This document shows, piece after piece, positions 1 to 14,366 of a stretch of DNA of 64,000 nucleotides. Source of the stretch: Tanytarsus gracilentus (taxonomy: Eukaryota > Arthropoda > Insecta > Diptera > Chironomidae); NCBI GenBank assembly GCA_038502055.1, contig JAXRKN010000026.1, positions 310,001 through 374,000 on the forward strand, given 5' to 3'. How positions within the stretch are numbered: the stretch's first letter is position 1; every line of letters starts with the position of its first letter. A program made the translations under genes and the position numbers. A model generated the notes under the pieces. It was not told the DNA's origin. It saw only the letters and a program-made list of their open reading frames with translations, and made no database searches.

Positions 1-1171
1 TTTTTTTAAAGTATGCTCTTTAATTAAAATAATGTATGGTGATTTTGTTCATGTTGATTTGTAATATATTTAAAAATGTAAAATTTTGAGCTGCTGATAA
101 GATATAAAAATGCTTAATGATTTTATTAATTTGCGTTTTAATGCATCACGTGAATAATTATTAACTTTTTGGGATTCGAACCCAAGTTTTGATCCTACGA
201 TTTATCTTTTTAATCTAATCTCAAGTTTTTGAAAGAAGAAATTATTTGATTGAAATCTGATAAAATTAAAATTATTTATTTTCCTTGCAAAAAGTGAATC
301 TCGAGTACACCCCAACAAATCAACTAAAATATCCATTTTTCTTCATAAATCTTCATTTTCGAATTAAAGCAAATAGAATAAACCGCGCACGTCCTTCTTA
401 TTGAGGAAGATTCATGATCTTTTATTATTTAACTCCCAATAGATTTTCGTGAGTGGAAACAAAAGAAGATGTTATTGTAATCACTTGTGAGAATGTTGCA
501 AATCATGTCTAAATCTCATCGCACTTAAATAAGTGGAGTTTATATTTTAAGAGGGAAGGATTTTTTAGTTTGATGAAGGATTTTTTTTGTTATTCATGGA
601 TATATTTTTCTTTGATATATGTTTTTTTAGAAGAGTTTATTTTTGTAACGGCGTCAAAGCACGTGCCTGCATAAGAATGAAATTTTTCACTCCTTTTACG
701 AGGGAGTTCTTCCAGGTTTTTCCTCTGATTCACATGAGAACTTAAATGCGTCATAATCTATGCAGTTTTTCAATTGAGAGAAAAATCTTTTAGACTTGTA
801 ATCTCATATCGATATGCATTGATATTTCACTGCAATTTCTCACCCTCCATGAAAATCTCTTTTTTTAGTTGTAGTTGTGAACTTTGTGAGTGTAGAAATT
901 GTTGTTGTGCAGCTGTCTAATATCCCTTTTCTCGATGATGATTGCTGACTGAAAAAAATCAGAGGGGTGGAGGGCTTAAAAAAACCTAAGCGTCATCGAT
1001 GCTTTATGCGAATGATTTTTTTACGCACAAATATTTGAGTCATGCACTGAATTATTTTTTAACAAGTTTTTTATTTGGCAAAATCTTTTTTAAATAAATT
1101 ATTTGCAAACATAATCTTTGAATATTTTTTATGAATGAAAAGTAAAAGCAAAAGAGTACGGTAAAATATCT
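1..1171. other. AT-rich spacer at window start
   Basis: No coding region can be supported here. The stretch is AT-rich with T- and A-runs and scattered TTTATT motifs that could be polyadenylation signals for the minus-strand gene ending at 1172. The only structured element I see is the tRNA-like B-box near 171-185, listed separately. Confidence 0.6.
165..240 (-). other. Degenerate tRNA-like / Pol III B-box fragment
   Basis: On the minus strand, positions 182-172 read GGTTCGAATCC, a perfect match to the Pol III B-box consensus, inside a 5-bp T-stem-like hairpin (TTGGG...CCCAA, 185-171). Only about 5 bp of an acceptor stem can be drawn and no proper anticodon stem, so this is not a functional tRNA. 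It could be a decayed tRNA gene, the head of a tRNA-derived SINE, or chance. Confidence 0.3.
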
Positions 1172-2049
1172 TTAAATTATCTCAGCATCGTTTCCAATAT
1201 TTCTCTCGTCCGAAATCCATCTGACCAATGAAGCTGATGTCTCTGGTCCGAACCACAACAATGCCATGAGGAAACCCTCAGCAAATCCTAGAATTACTCC
1301 TCCGACAACATCCAAAATATGATGTCTATAAAGCAAAAGTCTAAAAGATAAAGAGATTATAATAAATTAAAAAGTCTTATTTTCTCTTATCAAAGGAATT
1401 TACCTCGACACGCAAATACTGAACCACCAAGCGAACATTGGCCCCCAAAAGAGCCATGGAAGAGAGTAAAGACATGTAAAGAAGATGAGCAGCATCGAAG
1501 CTCTTGAAGCATGTCCCGAGGGAAACGAGTAAACATCAGGTCCAATACAAAATGGGTCGTCATTGACTGAAGGTCTTCTTCTTCTAGCAATAGCTAAAAA
1601 TAAGAAATGATGTATATGGAGAAACAGCTATAAATAGATATCTCTATAATGACTCCTAGTACCTTTGATGATTGCAACATTGAAAATATCAATAATTAAA
1701 GCGACAAAAAGATTAACTTGCATCTCATATAAGTTGCTGTTGGCAAACATGTAAGTGAATGCAATTAATCCAGCGAGCCAAACGATTCCGTGGCAGCTCC
1801 ATTCTAAGAACTTGCAATGGGTCTGAAAACTGCGCATTTGGACAAAATTCATGCAGAACGACACAAACTTCTTAGTAGCTTCTACATCTTTCTTCAATAT
1901 GCGTTTCAGGAAGTCAGGTACGACTCGTTTATCACCCTCAAGACGTGTATCCGAATTGATCTAAAAATAATTTTTTAACTTTGTTACTTAAAACTGTGTT
2001 TAGACTGAATTTCAACACTTACGTATGCGGGTTGTCTAGCAGAAGCCAT
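1172..2049 (-). CDS. PLPP6: PAP2-family lipid phosphatase, PLPP6 type (polyisoprenoid diphosphate phosphatase)
   Basis: Four coding exons (2049-2023, 1960-1663, 1593-1404, 1340-1172) give 227 residues. Two to four hydrophobic segments flank the PAP2 catalytic signature: the arginine-rich part 'ARRRRPSVNDD', then 'SFPSGHASRA' (phosphatase motif 2 with the His), then 'SRLLLYRHHILDVVGG' (motif 3, His and Asp). 'PSGHASRA' and the DD-FCIGPD stretch are typical of PLPP6/PPAPDC2, which dephosphorylates presqualene, farnesyl and geranylgeranyl diphosphates in the ER or nuclear envelope. Family membership is visible in the sequence; substrate is inferred from the family. The start gives a short polar leader (MASARQPAY) in its own 27-base exon. 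The 3' neighbour is spacer; upstream lies the 3' end of polyubiquitin on the same strand. Confidence 0.88.
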
Positions 2050-2529
2050 GACTGATGTTTTTTTAGCTTTATTAAGTAAATTTAAGGTTTTTAATTATTT
2101 TCTATATGAATCACGAAATAAACTTTTCATTTTTTGCTAATAGCTGATTTTTACAAAACACCACGTCATTTGATTTGCAGCCAACTTCACGATCGAGAGC
2201 GGGAAATTCAAACATATTAATTAAAGACGAAATGTACTTGTAAGGAAAATGATAATTAACAATTTACTATGAAATAAAAAATTAAAGCGACTTCCATGGT
2301 GAATTTAATTAATGATAATTTTTATGACATTTTCATATGAAATCTAAATTTAAAAAATATTCAGCGATTTTCTGAAATTAAAAATTAAATCTTCCTGAAA
2401 TACAAACTTATTTAAACAGATATTTTTTTGTTTCAAGATTTTTATTGAATGTCTCAAAAAGAAAATATTCACGTTTTATACTGCATTATGATTTGGTATC
2501 AAATGGAATTCAAAGATCTGTGGATTTTT
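2050..2529. other. Spacer between PLPP6 start and polyubiquitin stop
   Basis: Noncoding AT-rich DNA that must hold the PLPP6 promoter and the polyubiquitin 3' UTR. A minus-strand AATAAA lies at 2446-2441, about 85 bases after the polyubiquitin stop. I see no other gene. Confidence 0.6.
2441..2446 (-). terminator. Polyadenylation signal of polyubiquitin
   Basis: AATAAA on the minus strand (TTTATT as written), 84 bases downstream of the ubiquitin stop codon at 2530. Its spacing suits a short 3' UTR. Confidence 0.5.
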
Positions 2530-5509
<2,980 letters not shown>

Positions 5510-5667
5510 TTGATGATTTTTAAGTTATAACACAACTCAATGAAGTTTTAGATCACTTTTTGAATGATTTATAATTTAAATATAGTAGTTTTCACTTAAA
5601 TTTCACTTTAGATGTGTTCTCAACGACTGCTCTCTTTGAATTAAACTTTTCTCCCTCTCGCGTTTCT

Positions 5668-5701
5668 CTTTTATACCAATTTAATCCGACCGTTCGGATT
5701 A
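5668..5701 (-). promoter_or_regulatory. Polyubiquitin core promoter: TATA box and inverted repeat
   Basis: On the minus strand GGTATAAAAG (5677-5668) is a good TATA box. Immediately upstream, 5682-5701 is an 8-bp perfect inverted repeat (TAATCCGA / TCGGATTA with a 4-base spacer). Farther up, 5701-5710 holds a single GAAnnTTC dyad, half of a heat-shock element. The placement upstream of the leader donor at 5510 fits a polyubiquitin promoter. Confidence 0.5.
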
Positions 5702-5823
5702 GAAAGTTCTTCGTTCACTGAACAAAGAAAATCGTTAAATTTTTTCTTAATTAAATTAACAAAGGATATATAATTAAATTAAAAACGGAACTTGAAATGA
5801 AACAATGCAATTTTGCTTTTTAT

Positions 5824-7417
5824 TTAATTTTTCTTGGCTTTTTTCACAAGCTTTCCATCAACAATATTGAGGTCATTGAATATTTTCGGGAGATGCTTCA
5901 TTAGTTCCTCTTTCGTTGATTTAAACTCATCCTCCACCCAGACCTCTCTGAGTTTACTCATCACCACTCCAATAACTTTTCCGCTTGGACATCCGCTATC
6001 GATCAATGAATTACCGTCGAGAGGAAACTTTGGAATTTTCCAGCTTTTAAGGGCGTGATAGATTTCACTTTTGCACTGAAATTTACAAAGCTCCTCAACG
6101 TACTCCTTTGAAATGTCCTTGGTTCTTCCTGTTGTCGGTTGAAGACAAAGCTTTTGGAATTTTCTAGAGAATCGAAAAAAAATTTTCATAAATTTATGAA
6201 ATTAAAAAAACTCTTACATGAGCTCATCAAAGTCCTTGGTTTCTTCTTTACAATGTGAGATGAAATAAGCCAAATCTCTTTCGTAGGCCGACAACTTAAG
6301 TCTCTCGTGGAGCTTAAAGGCGTCCTCTGATGTATGAAGGAGGGCACAAAGAAGCGTAATTGGATGATAGTCGACGTCCTTAATTCTATTGTTCCAAATT
6401 TGCTGAAACGCTCCGAGATTAGCGACCTCCGGCAGGCCAATATACTGTGCAATTCCGCATTTTACAATCGTCGTCATCAGCTCGCCGGCGTAATTTCCTT
6501 GTAGAATTTTCTATTTAAAGATTTTCATTAAATACTTTTTCATTTTCACGCGAATATAAATGATTTACCCTAACTTCCACCCACAATCGCTCTCCACTAA
6601 TGCGTTGCAGTCCTTCTGTATTTTTCGCTATGATATCTAACGTTTCTTGTTCATGATCATCGGGCTTCGTTGCAATTCGTCCATAGAATCTAAAGTATCG
6701 CAATATTCTCAGATAGTCCTCTTGAATGCGTCTCTTGGCGTCACCCACAAATCGAACTTTCCTCGCCAGTAAATCTTCATATCCATAAAAGTAATCGTAA
6801 ACAGAGCCATCGAAGCCCAAGAACATTGCATTGATTGTTAGATCTCTTCGGTTGGCATCGAGCAGCCAGTCGGTTGTAAATTCAACTTCAGCATGTCGGC
6901 CATCAGTCACCACATCAATTCTCAGTGTCGTGCACTCGAAATTCTCCTTGTTATTGATTCTAGCGGTGATCGTTCCATGTTTCTCGCCATTCATATTAAT
7001 CATCCTCACCTTTTCCTTCGTAAACATCTGCTTCATCTGTTCTGGCGTTGCTGTCGTCGCAAAATCCAGATCAGTTGGCTTCTTGTCCATTAAAATGTCC
7101 CTCACGGCACCGCCCGCAATTCTAATTTCATAGTTATATGACTTAAATATGTCCACCAGTTCGTTGAGCTCACTCGTAAAGATTGACTTGAATAAATCAT
7201 TATCCAATTTCACGACCATCGGGTCTTCTCTGACTTTTAAATTAGGATCCATTTTTAATCGCCGATATGCATTCAGTTGTGCACAAAATTTACGCTAAAA
7301 TTGAAAATTTTTAAGATTTAAAAGAAGTTGATAGCACAAACTTCATCTTACATGATGATTAATGCTAAAATTAAGTCTACCTCTAATTAATATTTGCGGC
7401 AAAACTTTTATCCACAT
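5824..7417 (-). CDS. TRNT1: CCA tRNA nucleotidyltransferase (CCA-adding enzyme), mitochondrial/cytosolic
   Basis: Adds the 3'-terminal CCA to tRNAs from CTP and ATP. Four exons (7417-7352, 7294-6569, 6510-6218, 6163-5824) give 474 residues. Visible motifs: the nucleotidyltransferase 'GGAVRD' and the metal-binding 'DLDF' of motif A, 'RRDLTINAM' (motif B/C region), and 'EDYLRILRYFRFYGR' (motif D/E, template-like base selection). I place the start at 7417: the first exon plus the head of exon 2 give MWIKVLPQILIRGRLNF..., arginine-rich and free of acidic residues, a mitochondrial presequence, and the splice is phase 0. A second in-frame ATG at 7252 (MDPNLKV) just before the conserved part would give a cytosolic form. 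The gene is head to head with PDE6D, only 120 bases between the start codons. Confidence 0.93.
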
Positions 7418-7537
7418 TTTATTTTCGTCGTAAATATTTTGGTGAGTTCAGTGGAGAAAAGTAAACAAAAAAAAATCAAAAATTTGTAAACAACACATAA
7501 AATTAAATTATTGAATTTAAAAAGAAATACATTTATT
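7418..7537. promoter_or_regulatory. Bidirectional promoter between TRNT1 and PDE6D
   Basis: Only 120 bases separate the two divergent start codons, so one short AT-rich region must serve both genes and hold both leaders. No TATA box in the usual position was recognised. Confidence 0.55.
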
Positions 7538-8049
7538 ATGGATGAACAATCATCGAGAGCTGAGAAAATTCTTTATGGTTTTCAAGTGTAAGATGTTAGT
7601 TTTTTAATTAAGCACTAATTTGACAGATAAAATTTAATATTTTTAGTAATTGGATAAAATTAAAAGATGCCGAGGATGGAAGTGTAATTTGGGAGGAAGG
7701 AAAAGATTTTTCGGACTCATCAGACATGCACGAAGTGCGATTACCCACAAATATTCTCGATCGAAAAGCAGTTTTGAGGGAATTAAATTTTTCCACCGTC
7801 GAAGAGCTCAAAAACTTTCGATTAGTTCATTTTGCGAAATTTAAAGGAAAGCTGCTAGAAAAGACAACTTTTGAGATGGGACCGGTGAAGGCAGGAACAA
7901 TCAACACGTGGATAAGTAATATTGATGGAGCTCCCGAGTCACAGATGATGCCAGCAAAAGTTCTCAGCGGAAAGTTAGACATTGAAACTGAATTTTTCGA
8001 TGAAGACGAAAAATTTGCGACATCAACGCTGAAACTTTACTTTGTTTAA
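7538..8049 (+). CDS. PDE6D: PDE6-delta prenyl-binding protein
   Basis: Two exons (7538-7587, 7647-8049) give 150 residues, the same length as the human protein. It is an immunoglobulin-like beta-sandwich chaperone that holds farnesyl or geranylgeranyl groups and moves prenylated small GTPases and PDE subunits through the cytosol, releasing cargo to ARL2/ARL3. Recognisable conserved stretches: 'GFQVNWIKLKDAE', 'RELNFST', 'INTWISNIDGAPESQMMPA' and the C-terminal 'TSTLKLYFV'. It faces TRNT1 head to head and runs tail to tail into PSME4, with 123 bases between the stop codons. AATAAA signals occur at 8077-8087. Confidence 0.94.
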
Positions 8050-8061
8050 AATTTAACGTTC

Positions 8062-8087
8062 TTTATTGAATTTGCTAATAAAATAAA
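8062..8087. terminator. Opposed polyadenylation signals of PDE6D and PSME4
   Basis: Plus-strand AATAAA occurs twice at 8077-8087 for PDE6D. The only minus-strand AATAAA before the PDE6D stop is at 8067-8062, so the PSME4 transcript probably ends inside the PDE6D 3' UTR. Confidence 0.45.
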
Positions 8088-8172
8088 TTTTCTCTAACCA
8101 ATATATAATTGAATGAAAAATTGTAATTTGAGAAGAAATAAAAATTTCCTTTTGACCATTTGAATAAAATTT

Positions 8173-11100
8173 TTAAGTGACATAACTAGGCGGGACATTC
8201 AAATCACTTAAAACTGCAAGCTGGCTTTCGGTGAATTTGAGCTGATGTAAATTCCAGCCATCGTGATGAGTTCGCTTGAAATCTGCTAATGTCTTTCGAA
8301 TTGTGGTCTAAAATTTGAGAGAAATAATTTAATCATTGACAAAATCATTTAATTAACTAAACTTACGGGTATCGGTTGAGGATCGTTCATGTGCTTTGAA
8401 ATGATTTCAAAGACGTTTGGAACAAAATCGGGTATGTCGTACGGGTAGGCAGTGATAAATGCACAAAGCCCCAACACCCCACAATGCCTGATTATAATTG
8501 ATGAGTTTTCGTTTAGCGGCGCTTCAATGGAACATGTCGTTGGATTTGTGCGTTTAATTACTTTTGTCTTGCACTTTTTCTTAAAAAGTTCCAGAAGTTC
8601 GTCGGTGGCTGGTAAGAAACTCGTGTGAATGAGACCGCCAAGCACTTGTGCTGATTTTTCTCTCACTTCCAGAACATTATCCTCGAGGAGTCGCAACACA
8701 ATCGATTGCACTTTACTAATTAAATCATCGCGACTGTAGACAATGGCCATATTATTGAAAACTAAAACTTGCAAAATGTCAATGATTGAGAGACGTGCGG
8801 ACCATGATGGATGATAAGAGAGCTCTTCGATTTTTCTAAAAGCATCGTCCATGCATGCAGGCTGTGTCAAAGCCTGTCCAATTAAAGCGAAAACAACTGA
8901 ACACGCTTCCGCCAACTCTTTGTCATGTTCACACTTCTCGAGACGAGCACCGATAGAGAGCAACTCAAAATATATTGGTTCATTTCCATTCGTACATCGA
9001 TTGATTACTCCCGTTATATATTGAGCGATTGTCTTGAAGAGACGAACGGAAGCTGCATAGTCAGTGTCTGCTTCTATAACTAAATAAATTAAATTAAATT
9101 AATTAATTGACAAATAAATGTTGTAATTTAAAGATTTACCATGATTAACATTCTCGACAGTCTTAAGCAGCATAAGCTCATTTTGTTTTGAAGCCAAAAA
9201 CTCTTCAAGTTTCGGTGAGTAGTTTGAATTTTTTAAGGTCTCAAAGTTGAGGTCATTTTCGAAAATATTAATTAGTGTACTGCCAATACGATCGCGTACA
9301 TTTTGGAATGAATGATTGAGAAAAGGATCAAGATAGTTTAGCAAGCGATGTGCTGTCTCTCCCATACGCCAAACGTGTTGATTGAATGCGCCTTGGAGAC
9401 AATAGAGACGCGAGCAGTTGGTGAAACTTGTCGTTTCTCTTATCGGATTATCGAGGAGAGTTTCGTGAAGGAAATATTGTTTTTTAGGATCAATATTCTC
9501 GGCAGCCGTGGCAAAAGCAGTTCCCCAAATGCCGTCACTCTCTGAGGTTATGCTATTTAGCGCTAATTTGATTAGCGGAATCACCTTGTCATACATGTTC
9601 TTTGTCCTTTCAAAGTTCCAATGCTTTGCGCCTCTCATAAAGGAAGCCAACAGCTCGGCCGCACATCGATGAGAACTTTCACTTTCTTTTTTTAAAATTA
9701 GCCGTTCAACATGAGGCAGAAGAGTTTCCAAAAATGTATCGCCAAACACATCCAATAGTTGCTTAAAGAACCAGAAACGAGATCGTTGAAACTTTTCTCT
9801 TCCCTTTTTTTCCTCAAGACTCCAAAATTCAATTAATTTATCGACATTCTGAGAGTCACTGAAGAAATTATAAAACTCCCTCTCGTGCTCATTCAACTCC
9901 TCATAAGTTCTGTCTAATTTTGGCTGCTGCGCACTCGGTGCATACACTTCAACTTTGTTGGTCCATCCAAAGAAGCCATTCGTTTTGTAGAAATAATGTG
10001 GCTCATCCCATTGCCGTTGATTTTGTGGCAAGTTTTTGCTGTCATACCAAATGAATTTATTGTCTGGACGAATTCCCGGCACCAAGACTCCGTTTGTGTT
10101 TCTCTGTGTGTTTGTCAATGCAAATGGATCAATTTCAATTTTTGGATGAATTCTTTTCTGTTGCTTTAAAACTGTATTGCAAATTTTTAAAGCGAAAGCT
10201 CTCTCCTCGATTGAGTCATGAATGAGATTTTTAACGAAAATACTCGTGACTTTTGGCGGATATTTTGAGACGGGATGCATAAGATCATTAATTAGCATGC
10301 TGCATAGCAAATGATATCGCCAATGTAACGATGAACTTTGAGAGTAATCAAGTATCTCGTCTATGAGTGAGTAATAAACCTTTTCATTGTGCTCATTTCT
10401 TTGTTGCAATTTATTCGCACCCAATTCAAGATAATTTTCTGGCAATTTACTTCTGTCAACCATCAATTTAACACCTAGTTCCGCAATGCTTTCGCTGACA
10501 TCAATTTTTGTGGTGATTGTTTGAAATTCGTTGTGTATTCCTTCGGTTATTGACTCCATAAGACGAATGATTGAGTGCTTTTCGCTCAATTGCGTCTTAA
10601 AAAATGCACTCCAAAGCTTATGAATTGTGTCCCAGTCGGGCTTGAGCATGAGACGATGTCGACGATTCATTCCGATTAAATAGAGAGCACCCTTAAATGC
10701 CTCATGATTTTCATTTGGATCGAGCTTGAGATGTTTAACAATTTCGTCGGTGACAGTTTTATATGCGAAAGAGTAAATTCCGAACATCTTAAAGAGACAG
10801 GATTGTGCTGAGGAACGCACTGCTGAATATCGACTTGTACTCAATGTAATTAAGTTGAGCATCACTTTACGATGAGTTTCAGTGAAGAGAGGATAAGACA
10901 TTTCATCTCGCAAATCATGCTGAATTATGCAGCGTGTTGCAACAACAGCTCGAATGTCCTTTCGTTTGCGACACAACTTATACTCCTGAAATTGCTTTGA
11001 GATTTGATAATTTTTCATTTGTGACTCGTAAGATTGACTGCTATGAATTCGCATATGAACCTTCTCCCAAATCGCCAAAAGCTGCTTAATTGACTTGATG

Positions 11101-14100
11101 TCATCCTCATTGTCTTTTAGAATTTTCTCTTGTAACTTGTCCAGCGTGTAAATTAGTGATTTTCTGATATTCGCTCCATTCACCATTTTTACCTCCAAAT
11201 TATCACATCCAAGAGTCAGTGGAAAAACTTTAATTTCAGTGACTGTTTCAACTAAACGCAGTGGCTCTTCATCTCGCCAATTGCTTAAGAAATTATTGCA
11301 CTTTAAAATCGCACTAATTAGCTGTAAGTCAATTAACAATTGATCTCTCGAAATATTCTCAGCTCCATCGATGTACCTCGTAAATCTCGCAATCACAGGC
11401 AGCAAATAGTGATGAATTATTTTCTCGCAAATTTTTCTTTCCTCTTCGCCCGGCTGGAACCACACAAATCTCTCGTCACGATCCATCTTCCTACCCCAAT
11501 ATCTAATTGGCAGGTATTCACTGAGAGGCTTTGTGAAGGCATATGGGACAGTTTTAACGTCATTCGTTTGGACAGTCGAGAAAATTATCATCAAATAACT
11601 TATCATTGTGGCACCGGAACGAGCTGTCGATTTACATTTGCACTTTAAGAGTTTATCAATGACCGCAATGACTCTGTCAAGGTACGGCGAAACATCGTTT
11701 GGATGTCCCCGAATAAGAGTCGTCAAGATTTGAAGATAATAAAGAAAATCGTCTCTTTGTTTTTCCATTTCGACGACATCATTTTCCTCAAAATGTTCTT
11801 CAATGTATTCAGTTAAGTAGGGAATGAGAAAGCGATAAGTGTCTTTGCCATTAACACGAGCAAATACTCGACACAAACTACTCATTGCAGCACCAGCTAC
11901 TCGCGGTTCCATCGCTCTACTGCCCTTAATATAATTCACTAGCTTTTTAGTTGCCGAATCGAGAATCTCTTGCGAGCATTGTCCTAAAATTGAGTGACCA
12001 GCACTTTGAATGAGAGCTTCAGAGATTGATTCCAACTTTGACTTTGAACTATTGTCGTTTGATGCGTGTTCCATGCGCGTCATTTCCACACTCGAGCTTT
12101 CGATGAGCACAAAAATTCTGTCTAAAAATTGTAAAACAAAATCCTCAAACTGTGCTGTTTGTTCGCACAGCGTGCGCTCCTCCTCGGTCATGTTGTCGTG
12201 ATAGAGAAAAGCTTTTGAGCAATCGACGATTGGAATTAAAATCGAAACGGTTATAAGAAATTGAAAAGTGATTGATGTTTTCTTAAAATCATTCGAATCA
12301 ATTCCCGGCAGCACGGAGAACATTATGGGAATTAGTTGGGTCTTGGCAATTTCCGTTCCTCTACGACCAGACACAATCACACTCGAAACGGACGATAAGG
12401 CGCTTAGAGCTGAGGTAAATTTGTGGGGTTCACTAATAACTTCAGCAGTCGTACAAACTCGTTCGATAATTGGTGGAAGCATAATTTCTGGCCGCAACTC
12501 TGCGAGTCCCTTGAAAATCTTTCCAACGTCGTTAGAATTTACGCGCGAGTACATGGCGATGAGTGCAATGGGCTTAAAGACTTCAACGAATTCAGTTATG
12601 TCTTCATTACGAAGTCTATATTCGGCTGGAATTTCAGGTTTCCATGCATGCCTCTTGTATCGTTCGGTGACTAATCTCTCCTGGAAATATCTCACAAGTT
12701 GAACCAACAAGTCCGCAATGTGTCGATCCCATTTTCCGCAATTAGCTGGATTCAAATAGGTTTCGATAGTTGAGAAGAGATTTCGTAAGTACTTCATTCC
12801 ATTAAATTTGGGCCCTAAAACAGCTACGATCCATGTAGCGCATGCATCCGCACAGAGTGTCTGATTTTTTGAGCTTTTAATTTGCTTGTAGCTAACGGGA
12901 AGTTCTAAACTCCGCAAAATCCTCGTAAACATTATCGGGACGTATGGCGACCAGTCAATTAGTCCAATTGTATTAGCAGCCGTTGAGGCCACCAAATTCA
13001 TCAAGTCTAAATTCCACATTGGATATTGATAAACACTCCACATTTCCATAAAATTTTTCAACCAAAGCTCATAAGAAAATGGACTCAGGAAAATCGAAAG
13101 CAACTCAAATTCGGAACCAGCTTTTCCATTGTCGAGCGGCTGCAATTGGGGTAAGATTTCGTCAAGAATCTCTTGATTGGCGGTCAGCGGATAGTATGGT
13201 GCACAGAGTTGAATCAGGAAGTGAAGATTTTGCTCGAGCGTTCTGAAAGCAAAATTTAATTAATGAAATGATTATGCGTCAATTAAAACGACCCCATTTT
13301 CATGCTATCAAGCTCAAAATGAAGAATGCAATTCCGTGTGAAATATAACTCATGTGTGATAATAATGGTTGTTGATGATCTCAAACACCAGAAGAGAGAG
13401 AAAGTGTGAATTAAAAAGCATCAGACACCGCGAAGAATAGTAATAAAAATCTATTTACGTTTCACGTCTTGTCATATAACTATTTAGATCTATTCCATAA
13501 TTCTTTGACATCATCGACCGAAGCCAATTCAAGGGATTGTCTTTCTTCCCTTCGGTCTTCCTATAGTTATTAATATTAATATAGTGAAACGTGTCGATAT
13601 ATTTCAATGTGAATAAAATTTAAATATTAGAGAGAGAGAGTGGAAATTTGTTTGGAGCAAAATGTAATATATATTGACTAATTAATTGAACTTGATTGAT
13701 ATCAACTTACGAAAAGAAACGAATGAGTTCTCCTTTACAGCCGCGCTTGTCGATATAAATTTTGGCCAAATTGTAAAGTGGCCGCCACTCAATCTGGATG
13801 TCATCAGGTGATAGCAGATTTGACTTTCTAAGCAGTTCCGAGAGCACAATGCAACACCTAAAAAGTTATAAATTAAAGAGGTGTTCTATTTTAAAGAATG
13901 ACCTACTTATTGAGCTTAGCTGGATCGAGATTTGGTATCAAAACAATTTCCAACAGTAACTTGATGAACTGAATATGATCCTCTTTGCTGAATTTTAAAC
14001 CGTAGAGCTTGATGTAACTAAAAGTGTTGAATAAAATTAAAAATGGGTTCAAGTGACAAAGGTTAATGTGATACCATTTTTTTTTGCAATGTCATCTACT

Positions 14101-14366
14101 CACTTCATTAGTTTGGTAATAAAGATTCCGGTCGATGGATGAATTTCACGTGTTGCCACAGACAATCCTAAATTATTCTTCAAGTGATTCAGCATTTGAT
14201 TGCTTTCGTCGTCGAGGAGCTGTGACGAGGCATAGGGAAGATAAAAATTGTGAAATAGCTCATGTTGTGGCCGAAATCCCAGCTCCTTTGCACGTTTATC
14301 CTTCCAGCTGCTGATCTTCTCCTCATCCTGTCTTGCCTCAATTATTATTTCATCATCGTTTGACAT
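8173..14366 (-). CDS. PSME4: Proteasome activator complex subunit 4 (PA200)
   Basis: A large HEAT/ARM-repeat solenoid that caps the 20S proteasome in the nucleus and promotes ATP-independent degradation of acetylated histones and peptides. Seven exons (14366-14104, 14017-13907, 13857-13711, 13560-13459, 13242-9140, 9079-8367, 8307-8173) give 1857 residues, close to the human 1843. Family landmarks seen: near the N terminus 'YIKLYGLKFSKEDHIQFIKLLLEI' (written here in part), 'EWRPLYNL', 'IGLIDWSPYVPIMFTRILRSL', and near the C terminus 'FKRTHHDGWNLHQLKFTESQL'. The fifth exon alone is 4.1 kb. The last residues are PPSYVT: human PA200 ends CYYA, whose penultimate Tyr forms the HbYX motif that opens the 20S gate; here that position is Val. 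Head to head with LETM1, tail to tail with PDE6D. Confidence 0.93.

Noticed and set aside
5701..5725. Heat-shock element in the polyubiquitin promoter
   Set aside because: Only one GAAnnTTC dyad has the right spacing; a functional element needs at least three alternating units.
12268..12702. Plus-strand open frame of 144 codons inside PSME4
   Set aside because: Antisense to a conserved PA200 exon; no splice context or family resemblance.
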